A stretch of DNA of 64,000 nucleotides from Bradyrhizobium lablabi (GTDB lineage: Bacteria > Pseudomonadota > Alphaproteobacteria > Rhizobiales > Xanthobacteraceae): positions 1-64,000 of the forward strand of contig NZ_JAFCJK010000019.1 in NCBI RefSeq assembly GCF_018131005.1, read 5' to 3'. A program made the translations under genes and the position numbers. Shown in pieces: positions 17,258 to 25,768 of this stretch (position 1 is the stretch's first letter; every line of letters begins with the position of its first letter). Below the pieces are notes generated by a model. It made no database searches. It was not told the origin of the DNA and saw only the letters and a program-made list of their open reading frames with translations.

Positions 17258-18694
17258 TCAGATGTTGGCGTCGCTCTGCGAGCCGACGGTGGCGATGCGT
17301 ACCATGTTGGTGGTGCCGGGTGTGCCGAGCGGCACGCCGGCGACGATGATGATGCGCTGCCCGGCGCGGGCAAAGCCGTCGCGGAAGGCGATCGAGCCCG
17401 CGCGGTCGACCATGTCGTCGAGATCGTGCGCGTCCTCGGCGACGACGCAATGCACGCCCCAGACCGCCGACAGCTTGCGTCCGGTCGCGAGATTCGGCGT
17501 GATCGCGACAACCGGCAGGCGCGGCCGCTCGCGCGCGACGCGGATCGCGGTCGAACCGGAATCGGTCCAGCAGATGATCGCGGAGAGTTCGAGCGTCTCG
17601 GCGATCTGGCGCGCGGCGTCGGCAATGGCGTCGCCGACCGTCGGCTCCGGATCGACGCGCTGCGCGTTGATGCCACCGCGATAGTTCGGGTCACGCTCCA
17701 CTTCCTCGCCGATGCGATTCATGGTCGCGACCGCTTCGACTGGGAACTTCCCGGCGGCCGATTCCGCCGACAGCATGATGGCGTCGGCACCTTCGTAAAC
17801 GGCGGTGGCGACGTCCGAGACCTCGGCGCGTGTCGGCACCGGAGACTGGATCATCGATTCCAGCATCTGGGTCGCGATCACCACGGGCTTGCCGGCGCGC
17901 CGCGCCATGCGGGTCATCTGTTTCTGAAGGCTCGGCACCCGCTCCAGCGGCAACTCGACGCCCAAGTCGCCGCGCGCCACCATCAGCGCGTCCGACGCCT
18001 CGATGATGTCGGCGAGGCGGTCGATTGCCTGTGGCTTTTCGATCTTCGCCATCACGGCGGCACGGCCGCGGATCATCTTCCTGGCCTCGTGCACGTCCTC
18101 GGCGCGCTGGACGAAGGAGAGCGCGATCCAGTCGATGCCCGTCGTCACCGCGGCCTCGAGATCGGCGCGATCCTTCGGCGTCATCGCCGAAACCGGCAGA
18201 TCGGTGTCGGGCAGGCTGACGCCCTTGCGGTCCGACATCTTGCCGCCGATCACCACGCGCGTCACCGCGCGCTCGGGCGAGGTTTCCTCGGCGATCAAGC
18301 GGACCTTGCCGTCGTCGAGCAGTAGCGCATGTCCTGGCCGCAGCGCCGCAAGGATTTCCGGATGCGGGAGATGGACGCGGCTGTTGTCACCCGGCGTCTT
18401 GTCGGAATCGAGGACGAAGCTCTGGCCGTTGTTGAGCTGGATCGAACCGTTCTCGAACGCTCCGAGGCGCAGCTTCGGTCCCTGCAGGTCGACCAGGATG
18501 CCGATCGGACGGCCGTAGCTGCTCTCGACATTGCGGATCGTATTGACCAGCTCCCGCATCTTGTCGTGCGGGGTGTGGCTCATGTTGATGCGGAACACAT
18601 CGGCTCCCGCCTCGAACAGCTTGCGGATCATCGCGCTGTCAGAAGAGGCTGGACCGAGGGTTGCGAGGATCTTGATGCGACGCAGACGTCTCAT
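17258..18694 (-). CDS. pyk: Pyruvate kinase
   Basis: Pyruvate kinase (478 aa) converts phosphoenolpyruvate and ADP to pyruvate and ATP. The start MRRLRRIKILATLGPASS, the F-R-I-N-M-S-H motif and the catalytic-lysine region (AVMAKIEKPQAI, then DALMVARGDLGVELP) are present. So is IATQMLESMIQSPVPTRAEVSDVA. The ATG at 18694 is favoured because it overlaps the stop of the upstream DUF1036 gene as ATGA, and because pyruvate kinases begin at this residue. A longer open frame to 18856 would be a spurious Arg/Ala-rich extension. Confidence 0.96.
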   Translation of the reverse strand: MRRLRRIKILATLGPASSDSAMIRKLFEAGADVFRINMSHTPHDKMRELVNTIRNVESSYGRPIGILVDLQGPKLRLGAFENGSIQLNNGQSFVLDSDKTPGDNSRVHLPHPEILAALRPGHALLLDDGKVRLIAEETSPERAVTRVVIGGKMSDRKGVSLPDTDLPVSAMTPKDRADLEAAVTTGIDWIALSFVQRAEDVHEARKMIRGRAAVMAKIEKPQAIDRLADIIEASDALMVARGDLGVELPLERVPSLQKQMTRMARRAGKPVVIATQMLESMIQSPVPTRAEVSDVATAVYEGADAIMLSAESAAGKFPVEAVATMNRIGEEVERDPNYRGGINAQRVDPEPTVGDAIADAARQIAETLELSAIICWTDSGSTAIRVARERPRLPVVAITPNLATGRKLSAVWGVHCVVAEDAHDLDDMVDRAGSIAFRDGFARAGQRIIIVAGVPLGTPGTTNMVRIATVGSQSDANI

Positions 18695-19284
18695 TGTTTG
18701 TTTCCGGGCGGCGTTGCGGCTGGCGGCAGACCCGGCGTGCCTGGCGGATTTGGCAGGCCGGGCACCGGTCCGGGGCCGCCCGGAGCTACTCCTCCCGGCA
18801 TTCCCGGCAGTTTCGGCGGCGGTTGCTCGTTTGCCTCGGTTAGTTGGACGGTCCATGCGCGCTGCTCGCCGGTGTCGACCTCGAAAAAGCCGGTACGGTC
18901 GTAGCCGCGCGCCAGGCAGTTTTCGGTGCCCTTGATGGTAAATTCCTTGTCACGCGAGCACATGAAGGCCTGGCCGGACCATTCGCCGCCGCGGTCATAG
19001 TCGAGCGCGTAGATGTAATAGTAACGCGCAACCAGATTGCCGCGCAGCAGCGTCTCGCAGCTCCGCGACGACACGTTCCACCAGCCCTCGGTGGTCCAGC
19101 CCTCGGCGTCCTTGTAGCCCAGCGCAATCCCGACCCGGCTCGCCGTGTTGTTGCAGAGGCGGAAATCGGCGGCTGCCGGGCTGGCCCACAGGCACGCCGC
19201 GAGAACCAGCGTCGGCAGCAGGGCGGCCATGGCCAGGCCGGCGGAGGCGGGGGAAGGTGAGGCGGGGGAGTCTGTTGCAGTCAT
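18691..19284 (-). CDS. DUF1036-family secreted protein
   Basis: This protein (197 aa) has an N-terminal hydrophobic export segment (residues 17-39, likely cleavage after SPAAA). A DUF1036 domain with conserved cysteines follows (FRLCNNTASRVGIALGYKD, SSRSCETLLRG, FMCSRDKEF, GTENCLARGYDRTGFFEVDTG). The C-terminus is a Pro/Gly-rich tail. DUF1036 proteins are exported alphaproteobacterial proteins of unknown function. The gene overlaps pyk by four bases (ATGA), so translation is probably coupled. Why an exported protein is joined to a glycolytic enzyme is not clear from sequence. Confidence 0.88.
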   Translation of the reverse strand: MTATDSPASPSPASAGLAMAALLPTLVLAACLWASPAAADFRLCNNTASRVGIALGYKDAEGWTTEGWWNVSSRSCETLLRGNLVARYYYIYALDYDRGGEWSGQAFMCSRDKEFTIKGTENCLARGYDRTGFFEVDTGEQRAWTVQLTEANEQPPPKLPGMPGGVAPGGPGPVPGLPNPPGTPGLPPAATPPGNKQ

Positions 19285-19479
19285 GCGGCGAAGCTATATC
19301 AACTCGTTGACGATTTCGCGTGCGTCGGTGGAACTGTCAACGGGGGTGGTGGCATTTCCCACGCTACGGGAAACCGGCGCAAGCGATCTGGTCCGGTATT
19401 TGCGCGGCGATATGGCAAAATCTGTGACAATTCCCATGTGGGTTCAATATGGTGCTGATGACACACCGGGACGACGGCA

Positions 19480-19785
19480 ATGAGCATTGACGACAAAACC
19501 AGAACAGAACTCGAAGCAGCGGTTTTCCGGCGCCTGGTCAACCATCTGCGTGACCGGGCCGACGTCCAGAACATCGATCTGATGAACCTGGCCGGCTTCT
19601 GCCGCAACTGCCTGTCCAACTGGATGAAGGAGGAGGCCGACGCCAAGGGCATAGCCGTCAGCAAGGATGAGAGCCGCGAGGCGGTCTACGGCATGCCGTA
19701 TGAGGAGTGGAAGGCCAAGTATCAGGGCAGCGCAACCCCGGAGCAGCTTGCCGCGATGAAGAAGGCCCAACCGGGCCATTCGTGA
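19480..19785 (+). CDS. DUF1244-family protein
   Basis: This small cytosolic protein (101 aa) matches DUF1244 in full: FRRLVNHLRDRADVQNIDLM, then AGFCRNCLSNWMKEEA with the paired cysteines, then Y-G-M-P-Y-E-E-W-K. The family is widespread in Alpha- and Gammaproteobacteria, has no known function, and is helical. It is monocistronic, divergent from the DUF1036-pyk pair, and followed by gapR in the same direction after about 214 bp with nothing recognisable in between. Confidence 0.85.
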   Translation: MSIDDKTRTELEAAVFRRLVNHLRDRADVQNIDLMNLAGFCRNCLSNWMKEEADAKGIAVSKDESREAVYGMPYEEWKAKYQGSATPEQLAAMKKAQPGHS

Positions 19786-19999
19786 TTACCGTCCTTCGGA
19801 CCCGCGAATCACTTCAATTCCGCGCCCATCTCTGGAGAAGGGCATGCTTGTGCGCAGCGCCGCATCTTCTGTGGGCGCGCTGTGGATGAACGCGATGTCT
19901 CCTTGACGGGAGGCGCCCCAAAATCGAGGGTCAACCGCAACAAGCGGTGCGCGGGACGCGTAATCGCGCACGTAGTCAATGCCAGTTCAGGAGTACGCG

Positions 20000-20269
20000 A
20001 TGGTCACGTCTGCCGCCGTCAAGGAAGAGCCCGCAACCCGATTTGCAAAGGACCAGCTCAAGTCCATCATCGAGCGCATCGAGCGGCTGGAGGAAGAGAA
20101 GAAGACGATCTCAGACGACATTCGCGACGTCTATGCCGAGAGCAAGGGCAATGGTTTCGACGTCAAGGCGCTGCGTGCCATCATTCGCCTGCGCAAGCAG
20201 GATCCGGACGAGCGCCAGGAGCAGGAAACCATCCTCGAAACCTATATGCAGGCGCTCGGGATGCTGTGA
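20000..20269 (+). CDS. gapR: GapR-type nucleoid-associated protein (DUF2312)
   Basis: This 89-aa protein belongs to DUF2312 / UPF0335. The Caulobacter member GapR (also 89 aa) clamps overtwisted AT-rich DNA ahead of replication and transcription and is essential. The signature is clear: QLKSIIERIERLEEEKKTI, then VYAESKGNGFDVKALRAIIR and RKQDPDERQEQETILETYMQALG. The ATG at 20000 gives the family-typical length; an earlier start at 19979 adds seven residues. The gene symbol is by homology. Confidence 0.92.
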   Translation: MVTSAAVKEEPATRFAKDQLKSIIERIERLEEEKKTISDDIRDVYAESKGNGFDVKALRAIIRLRKQDPDERQEQETILETYMQALGML

Positions 20270-20358
20270 GCCGCCGGGCCTTCCCAGCCCCGGCTCGTGA
20301 CTTGGCCAAATCCCCGGATTTGCTAGACTGCCTCGTGAGGTAACCGGGCAGACCGCGG

Positions 20359-22128
20359 ATGGATGTGCCAGGACCAGAGCGACGACTCGCTGCGGTCCTC
20401 GCGGCTGACATGGTCGGCTTTAGCCGGCTCATGGAGGCCGACGAGACGGGTACGCTTGCGCGCCTGAAGACGCATCGGATCGAATTGATCGATCCGGTCA
20501 TCGGCAAAAATCGTGGCCGTATCATCAAGACCACGGGCGACGGGCTGCTGGTGGAGTTTCACAGCGTCGTCGATGCGGTGCTGTGCGCGGCTGAGATTCA
20601 GCGCCGGATGGCCAAACGCAATACAGACGTCGCGCCGGCGCGATGGATGCAGTTTCGCATCGGCATCAATCTCGGCGATGTGATCGTCGACGGCAACGAC
20701 ATCTTCGGCGACGGCGTCAATGTCGCGTCCCGCCTGGAAGTGCTTGCCGAGCCCGGCGGCATCTGCGTTTCGGGCGCGGTGCGTGATCAGGTCGGGGATC
20801 GCTTGGAGGATCTGACCTTCGAGGATCTCGGCGAGCAGGCCGTCAAGAACATCGTCCGCCCGATCCGGGTCTTCCGTGTCCGCCTTGACACGGATTCGGC
20901 GACGGCCCCCGAGCACTCTGAGACATCAGCGGCAGAGCCCGCGGTCGCCAGAAAACCGTCAATTGCGGTCCTGCCGCTTGCCAACATGAGCGGCGATCCC
21001 GAGCAGGAGTTCTTCGCTGACGGCCTCACCGAGGACATCATCACCGAGCTGTCGCGTTTCCACGATCTGCTCGTGATCTCGCGCAACTCGGCCTTCGTGT
21101 ACAAGGGCAAGGCCGTGAAGGTACAGGACGTCGCCAAGGAGTTCGCTGTCGATTATGTGCTGGAAGGCAGCGTACGAAAGGCGGGCGGCCGCATTCGTGT
21201 CACTGTGCAGCTGATCGACGCCGAGGCCGACCGGCATGTCTGGGCGGAGCGCTACGACCGCGAGCTTGCCGATGTCTTCGCCATCCAGGACGAGATGACG
21301 CGCGCGATCGTGGCAACGCTACCGGGCCGCGTCGAGGCGGCAGCCCATGACCGTGTCAATCGCAAGCCGACCGAAAACATGGCGGCTTACGAGTGCGTGC
21401 TCGCCGCCAAGGTGCTGCACCATCGTTCGGCACGAGACGACAATGCGGAAGCGCAGCGTCTGCTCGAACGGGCCATCGCGCTCGACCCGAACTATGCTCA
21501 TGCGCACGCCTGGCGGGCCTGCGTGCTCGGGCAGACATGGGTCTATAATTGGTGCGACGATCGCGACGCGACCTTTGACCAGGTGGCCGCGGAGCTCGAG
21601 ATCGCCCTCAAGCTCGACGACAACGACAGCGACGTGCACCGGATCCTCGCCGCGCTGAACCTGAACCGCGACGATCATGACAAGGCAGCCTACCATCAGG
21701 AGCGTGCCCTGGCGCTCAATCCCAATTACGACCTCGTGGTCGTGCAACAGGGCGAGCTTCTGACCTGGCTGGGGCGGCCGGAGGAGGGCATCGACTGGAT
21801 CAAGCGGGCGATGCGCCTCAACCCGTACCACCCGGAGCGTTTCTGGAGCCATCTCGGCCGGGCCTGCTATTGCGCCGAGAAATACGCCGATGCGGCCGAC
21901 GCTTTCTCGCGCATCACGCGGCCCGACTATACCCATCACGCCTTCCTCGCGGCGACATTGGCGCAGATGGGCAACGCAGTGGCGGCCACCGCACACGCGG
22001 CAGAGGTGTTGAAGCGCGAGCCGGCGTTCTCAGTCGCCGCTCATCTCTCGACCCAACATTACAAGCGCGAACCCGACCGGGCGCGCTATGAGGCCGGCCT
22101 GCTCAAGGCGGGACTGCCGGCGACATGA
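20359..22128 (+). CDS. Class III nucleotide cyclase with C-terminal TPR repeats
   Basis: This 589-aa protein has an N-terminal class III adenylate/guanylate cyclase domain. It carries metal-binding aspartates in VLAADMVGFSRLM and KTTGDGLLVEF and the transition-state motif VNVASRLE, so it looks active. A middle domain of the TolB-N-like 'FAVLPL' type follows (PSIAVLPLANMSGDPEQEFFADGL, residues 195-330). The C-terminus has TPR repeats around residues 360-560. Bradyrhizobium genomes carry many such cyclases; signal and product nucleotide are unknown. No partner gene is in an operon with it. A dispersed repeat follows its stop. Confidence 0.9.
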   Translation: MDVPGPERRLAAVLAADMVGFSRLMEADETGTLARLKTHRIELIDPVIGKNRGRIIKTTGDGLLVEFHSVVDAVLCAAEIQRRMAKRNTDVAPARWMQFRIGINLGDVIVDGNDIFGDGVNVASRLEVLAEPGGICVSGAVRDQVGDRLEDLTFEDLGEQAVKNIVRPIRVFRVRLDTDSATAPEHSETSAAEPAVARKPSIAVLPLANMSGDPEQEFFADGLTEDIITELSRFHDLLVISRNSAFVYKGKAVKVQDVAKEFAVDYVLEGSVRKAGGRIRVTVQLIDAEADRHVWAERYDRELADVFAIQDEMTRAIVATLPGRVEAAAHDRVNRKPTENMAAYECVLAAKVLHHRSARDDNAEAQRLLERAIALDPNYAHAHAWRACVLGQTWVYNWCDDRDATFDQVAAELEIALKLDDNDSDVHRILAALNLNRDDHDKAAYHQERALALNPNYDLVVVQQGELLTWLGRPEEGIDWIKRAMRLNPYHPERFWSHLGRACYCAEKYADAADAFSRITRPDYTHHAFLAATLAQMGNAVAATAHAAEVLKREPAFSVAAHLSTQHYKREPDRARYEAGLLKAGLPAT

Positions 22129-22155
22129 TCGCATTGTGTTCCCATATCTTTGTTC

Positions 22156-22229
22156 GAGCATGATCTCCGCGCAAACGCTCCGCGTTTGTCGCGAGGGAAA
22201 ACCGCGACACACTTTTCCGGATCATGCCC
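22156..22229. repeat. AGCATGATC-type palindromic repeat, long form, reversed
   Basis: GAGCATGATC at 22156-22165 and GGATCATGCCC near 22219-22229 are the inverted ends of the same family as 1337-1380 and 48181-48232. This copy has an extra inner hairpin (GCAAACGC TCC GCGTTTG) and the GCGACACACTTTTCCGG segment. It separates the convergent cyclase gene and the small minus-strand gene and may form a structure in either transcript. Confidence 0.75.
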
Positions 22230-22660
22230 TAAAAGTGCAGCGCGAAATGAAAGAGCCGCGTCCTTCCCGCGAAGACCTGCCCCAGATAGATGGCGGGCTC
22301 GATCATCCTGATCTCGTCTCGGATCCACCCCGCAACGATTGACGTTTCGGAATAGTCGAGCACGATGCATTCCCTGCCGTCAAACCAGCTTTCCGCCTTG
22401 TAGACCTTGGCAACGATCGCGGCGATGCCAAGGGGCGAGATCATGTTCTTCAGAAGACCGGCTCTCGCATCGAAAATCTTGCCTTGCCAGGCAAAATGGC
22501 TGACGAACGAGGCGATCAGTGGCGCAATAGGAGTTGCCTCGACGATCAACGCGGTTCCTCGCCCTTCACCATCGGGTATGTCGCCTGGAGGGCTGTTGGC
22601 AAACAGCTCGTCGAGTTGGCTTGATGTCATCTTCAGCAATTGCTGGATTTGATACGCCAC
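22229..22660 (-). CDS. Conserved hypothetical protein next to the broken GMC gene
   Basis: I recognise no named family in this 143-aa protein. It has a hydrophobic stretch (ATPIAPLIASFVSHFAW) and a segment WQGKIFDARAGLLKNMISPLG. The C-terminal half is rich in conserved-looking residues (SWFDGRECIVLDYSETS, then IRDEIRMIEPAIYLGQVF). This pattern suggests a small globular lipocalin-like or lipid-associated fold, but that is a guess. It is the last gene of the minus-strand run patatin, diheme cytochrome, broken GMC, this gene. It begins 4 bp after the GMC stop codon, so it was probably co-transcribed with an intact oxidase. Confidence 0.65.
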   Translation of the reverse strand: MAYQIQQLLKMTSSQLDELFANSPPGDIPDGEGRGTALIVEATPIAPLIASFVSHFAWQGKIFDARAGLLKNMISPLGIAAIVAKVYKAESWFDGRECIVLDYSETSIVAGWIRDEIRMIEPAIYLGQVFAGRTRLFHFALHF

Positions 22661-22663
22661 CCG

Positions 22664-23227
22664 TCACGTCCCCTCGTTCCTGTTAGCATCGGTCAGAATG
22701 ACCTCCGCCGCCTTCTCGGCGGCGATGCACACCGCGCTCGCGATGAAGAATCCGGGAATGCGCGGGAAGATGGAGGCATCGACGACACGGAGGCCGCGCG
22801 TCCCGTGAACTTTGAAGCGAGAATCGACGACGCCGTTGCGATCACGCGGACCGATCGCACAAGTGCCGCAGGCATGATGTCCCCAAGCATTGTCCCGAAC
22901 AAATTGGGCCAATCCTGATCATGCGGAGCGACAAATATCATCGCATTATGCGCGGTGCAGCCGCCGAGAGTGCTGGCCCGCGGGTAGAGGGCACCACGCT
23001 TGTCACTCTTCGGATCGCGGCGCTGGATGCTCCGTAGCGAGCGGATGGAAAGCCGGCACGTCATACGCATCCGGGAGACCGGGCGCATCGATCAGCTCAG
23101 AATCGCCGCCAGCTTCAAGCAGAATAACCTGCCAACCGGCTTCTGCGAGGCGGGCAGCGACCGTTCCGCCGCCGGCGCCCGAGCCGACAACGACGTAGTG
23201 GCAATCGACCTCGTCCGCAATCGTCAT
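22664..23227 (-). pseudogene. GMC-family FAD oxidoreductase, broken by deletion and frameshift
   Basis: Three pieces of one GMC oxidoreductase lie in different frames. The N-terminal piece (from 23227) has the FAD motif VVGSGAGGGTVAARLAEAG and ends after FHPLATEHP. A second piece in another frame has LYPRASTLGGCTAHNAMI. A third (to 22664) has the C-terminal NAWGHHACGTCAIGPRD and RGLRVVDASIFP. Together they cover under 190 codons, against roughly 500-600 in the family, so most of the substrate domain is gone. The cofactor motif and the C-terminal His region remain recognisable, which implies a fairly recent loss. Confidence 0.88.
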
Positions 23228-23240
23228 CAGACGAGATCGC

Positions 23241-25688
23241 CTAGAACGTCCTGATGAATTCGATGAGCGCGCGCTTGTCGTCGTCGCCCAAAGGCGGCTC
23301 GTCGGGGGCCATGGCCGTACCGAAATAATGCCCCCGATTGACCACGAAATCGCGACACTTGTTGAGCTCTAGCAGCGGCTCCTTGAGGTTGGAAAAGATC
23401 TTGATCAACTCTTGATCGCTTGCCGACTTCGGCATGGCGATCAGATCGAGCTTCAATTTGACCAAAAGCTCGACAATTTGCGCGAGGTGCTCGACTCGAC
23501 GCAGCGGGTCTGACGTTTCCGCCAAGGGCTGAAGATTGGCAAGTAGATTGACCGGCACGCCCGCAGGAATGGGACCGATCACGATTGTGCCGTCCGGATC
23601 CATGATTTTCGGGAGCAGATTGCGCACCGGAGCGTCGAGTATACGCAAGAGATCCGGTTGGAAGCCAACAGGGATTCTGATGTAGCTCCGTGTCGTAGTG
23701 CGATCGATGAAACCCGAAATCGTGCTGCCCAAGACCGGGTCTTTAGCGCGCTTCTCTGGCCAGAGAAGTTGCTCGATCGAGGCGTTGAAGACCCTTATCC
23801 GCGCGTCCACCGAGGGATCCTGCTCGAACGGGCCCAAACTGTTGTTGAGCAGGAATGGCGCCGTCGACCACGCACTGATGAGTGAAGGCGGCCTTGTGTA
23901 TCCGCGCCCGCCCGCGGGCATCTGGTAGGTCTGTGGGGCTCCCGTGAACGGGTCGTCGATCGTGATCGACCCAACTGAGGGCAGGTCCTTGTAGGACTGC
24001 GAAGAGAAGTTATCCCAAATGTTCCCGGAAATCGCATTCGTCGCAAGCGGACTGCATGCGTTGGTCTGTAACAAGGTAACCGGCACACGCAAATCACTTG
24101 ATAGGTAGTTGCCGTCGAGAAAATCGGGAGCGTTGACGATCGCAAGCATCTTTTGCTTGAACTCGTCGGTCTTCGTTGAAGCCCAGTATCTGTTCCAGCA
24201 CGCCAGATAGTCTGGCCCGTTGCACCCTCTCGGATCGAGCCCTTCGGCCATCGGGGGCAGCTTGCTGGAATGGCATCGAGCGCAGGTATCGGCGAACGCT
24301 CGCTTGCCTCGATCGAGCACGGCCCGATCCGTCGACAGGTATCTCGCGCCTCCTGGCGCATCGGCCAGATGATCGAGAGAAGCCGATGCTTTGGCCAGAA
24401 ACAGCGCCATTGACGGAGTCGAGGCCTCCGTGGCGCGCCAGTAAACGGAATTTCGTTCGGCAACCGAAATCGACATCGGATTGATTGGCTTTCCGCCGAC
24501 CACCGCATTGAAATGGAGCAACCATTCTTCGCTGAACAGACCGATATTCAAGTAGACGCGGTTCAGCGCGCCCAGCACACCGACCGAATCGGAGCCGTCT
24601 TTGAGCACACGTGGCGTAAAGACGGTGTCAGGCTTGGCAAAATATCTGGTCAGTGGTCCGTCAGGAAGGAAGTCGTTGAACTGCTTGTTGAGCAGTTGCG
24701 GTCCGATCAACGTTTCGCGCCCCCAGCGCAAGGAGTTGTCAAGCCGAGGACCGAGCGCGTAGATCGCGTTCATGGTTCGAGGGTTGTTGATGTTGTCGGT
24801 CGAAATCAAGGAGGTGTCCATGGCCCCGGGCCGATACGTATGGACCAACTGCTCCATGAAATTGGAGGCCTGAGAGCCATAAACGAAAATTCTGTCCACC
24901 CACAGGTATTGAGCGCCGACGGTTGAACTCAGGTTCGACCATTGCGGACGCGCGGGATCGGCGGGCGGTTTGATGGGGCTCGGACCAACATGACAAAATC
25001 CGCACGACATGCCGACGCGATAGGGCCGGACGAGGTTCTTGTCGTTATAGTAGGTGGGGTCGTTGAAGTATCGGACCGGGTCCCAGCGCTTTGCGGCAAC
25101 CTCATCAAAGTCGGGGTTGGGGAACAGCCGAAGGCCGACGATACCGCTCGGCTCGCCATAATACGAGCCGACTGGAACCGTCTTGCCGCGCGATCCGATA
25201 GCTACGCCAGGATACTTGTCCGGATTGCTGAACGGATCAGCCGGACAGTCGGCCCGTCGCTTGTCGAGGAGCAGGCCGAACCGCTGAGGATCAGGTGCAC
25301 TCGGCGCATCAAAGCACGGCTCGTTGATCACCCCAAGACTGGTCCATCGTCTGCCGCGATCGATCTTTGACTTAGGATCGTAGGCGACGATCTTCAGCAG
25401 GTCGAGCGCACCAAACGTACTCGTTGTCATGCCGTCCCAGAACCGGTCGTTGCCGCCGGTCCAGAGAATCCACATATCGCGGCCCTTGACCTCCTCCGGA
25501 GTAAGCTTGATGCCGCCATCCATGTCTTGAAAATAATCTTCGTCCGCCGAGGAAAATGATGCAACGGTGCGTCCGACCGATTGTGCCTCGTCGACCACTT
25601 GTCCGGACCGAGGCAGGCTGTCGAAGGCCATCAGGGGAATGCAGAAAAGGATCGCCAAGGTTGATGGTATGGTAGATCTGATCGACAT
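23241..25688 (-). CDS. Large exported diheme cytochrome c
   Basis: This 815-aa protein has a signal peptide at residues 1-23 and two heme c attachment motifs, CGFCH at 229-233 and CARCH at 469-473. Conserved-looking stretches surround them (YFNDPTYYNDKNLVRPYRVG, NIGLFSEEWLLHFNAVVGG). Two widely spaced motifs in a large periplasmic protein recall diheme peroxidase / MauG / RoxA-type enzymes, but no closer assignment is possible. ATG 25688 is chosen because AGAAGAG lies 7 bases upstream and it starts the signal peptide. ATG 25772, overlapping the patatin stop as ATGA, would put 28 charged residues before the signal. Confidence 0.82.
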   Translation of the reverse strand: MSIRSTIPSTLAILFCIPLMAFDSLPRSGQVVDEAQSVGRTVASFSSADEDYFQDMDGGIKLTPEEVKGRDMWILWTGGNDRFWDGMTTSTFGALDLLKIVAYDPKSKIDRGRRWTSLGVINEPCFDAPSAPDPQRFGLLLDKRRADCPADPFSNPDKYPGVAIGSRGKTVPVGSYYGEPSGIVGLRLFPNPDFDEVAAKRWDPVRYFNDPTYYNDKNLVRPYRVGMSCGFCHVGPSPIKPPADPARPQWSNLSSTVGAQYLWVDRIFVYGSQASNFMEQLVHTYRPGAMDTSLISTDNINNPRTMNAIYALGPRLDNSLRWGRETLIGPQLLNKQFNDFLPDGPLTRYFAKPDTVFTPRVLKDGSDSVGVLGALNRVYLNIGLFSEEWLLHFNAVVGGKPINPMSISVAERNSVYWRATEASTPSMALFLAKASASLDHLADAPGGARYLSTDRAVLDRGKRAFADTCARCHSSKLPPMAEGLDPRGCNGPDYLACWNRYWASTKTDEFKQKMLAIVNAPDFLDGNYLSSDLRVPVTLLQTNACSPLATNAISGNIWDNFSSQSYKDLPSVGSITIDDPFTGAPQTYQMPAGGRGYTRPPSLISAWSTAPFLLNNSLGPFEQDPSVDARIRVFNASIEQLLWPEKRAKDPVLGSTISGFIDRTTTRSYIRIPVGFQPDLLRILDAPVRNLLPKIMDPDGTIVIGPIPAGVPVNLLANLQPLAETSDPLRRVEHLAQIVELLVKLKLDLIAMPKSASDQELIKIFSNLKEPLLELNKCRDFVVNRGHYFGTAMAPDEPPLGDDDKRALIEFIRTF

Positions 25689-25768
25689 GGAGTTGCTCTT
25701 CTGACGTGATCTCGCGTGTTGTTCGGCGGGCTTTCTGCTGCGGGAAAGAAGATACCTTCGCAGGATCG

